Assembly: GCA_026225255.1 (NCBI GenBank)
Contig: JAMFSJ010000043.1
Span: 87,597 to 151,596, forward strand
Length of the DNA stretch: 64,000 nt
DNA from: Methylacidimicrobium fagopyrum
Lineage (GTDB): Bacteria; Verrucomicrobiota; Verrucomicrobiia; Limisphaerales; UBA11358
Direction of reading: 5' to 3'
Shown: positions 63,875 through 64,000 of the stretch, piece after piece
Numbering within the stretch: position 1 is the first letter of the stretch
How the letters are laid out: each line of letters begins with the position of its first letter
Program-made: the position numbers and the translations under genes
Notes under the pieces: generated by a model
Database searches by the model: none
What the model saw: only the letters and a program-made list of their open reading frames with translations
What the model was told of the DNA's origin: nothing

Positions 63875-64000
63875 TTTTGACTCTTTAATTTCAATCAAGA
63901 GATTAATGATCCATCCGCGAAATAGAGAAAATTCAAATTTATTAATTCTGAAGGAGTTACATCCTCTTCGCCGCCACCTAGTCGTAGCTCTTTCAAATTT

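Noticed and set aside
1-64000. tRNA, rRNA, integrase or transposase genes
   Set aside because: Looked for T-loop and acceptor patterns and recombinase motifs in intergenic regions; none could be supported.

Overview
The window looks like chromosome of a Verrucomicrobiota bacterium, most likely a Limisphaerales/Pedosphaera-type lineage. This is inferred from four things: a PEP-CTERM protein, singleton pilin-like proteins of the [18 protein letters not shown] type, a large autotransporter-type beta-strand repeat protein, and chlamydial-OmcB-like DUF11 proteins. Coding GC is moderately high, with a few AT-rich islands. I found no tRNA, rRNA, CRISPR array, phage genes or intact insertion sequence.

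Layout. 1-7 kb: proB, a phosphodiesterase, an RhlE-type helicase, an RGG-rich protein and recA. 7.1-9.6 kb: a minus-strand cassette of four genes, all broken by stops, frameshifts or truncation, but with the overlapping start/stop junctions still readable. 9.6-17.7 kb: an RluA pseudouridine synthase fused to an rRNA methyltransferase, a Pls/PosA-type NRPS, a GH43 glycosidase, a PEP-CTERM protein and a decayed yefM-yoeB toxin-antitoxin pair. 17.7-26.5 kb: mfd, waaA, the primary sigma factor and a sensor histidine kinase. 26.6-39.4 kb: one minus-strand type II secretion operon in the order gspE-F-G-H-I-J-K-L-M-C-D, with the secretin encoded as two separate exported proteins. 39.7-48.3 kb: mixed housekeeping genes (3-hydroxyacid dehydrogenase, parE, gmhA, FmdB zinc ribbon, HAD phosphatase, lipoate ligase, redoxin, ruvB). 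45-61 kb: surface-protein genes, namely two pilin-like proteins, a 1541-residue beta-strand repeat protein, and a minus-strand set of a TPR protein, a lipoprotein and two paralogous DUF11 proteins. 61-64 kb: an N-terminal-half carB followed by two AT-rich coupled genes of unknown function.

The secretion operon probably exports the secreted and surface proteins encoded nearby; this is inference from position and signal peptides. The most unusual feature is a set of 7-bp-periodic repeat tracts, many lying in frame inside coding sequences (mfd, the RluA fusion, the gspG/H/I leaders). A second class is short REP-like palindromes at convergent gene ends and inside two secretion-operon junctions.
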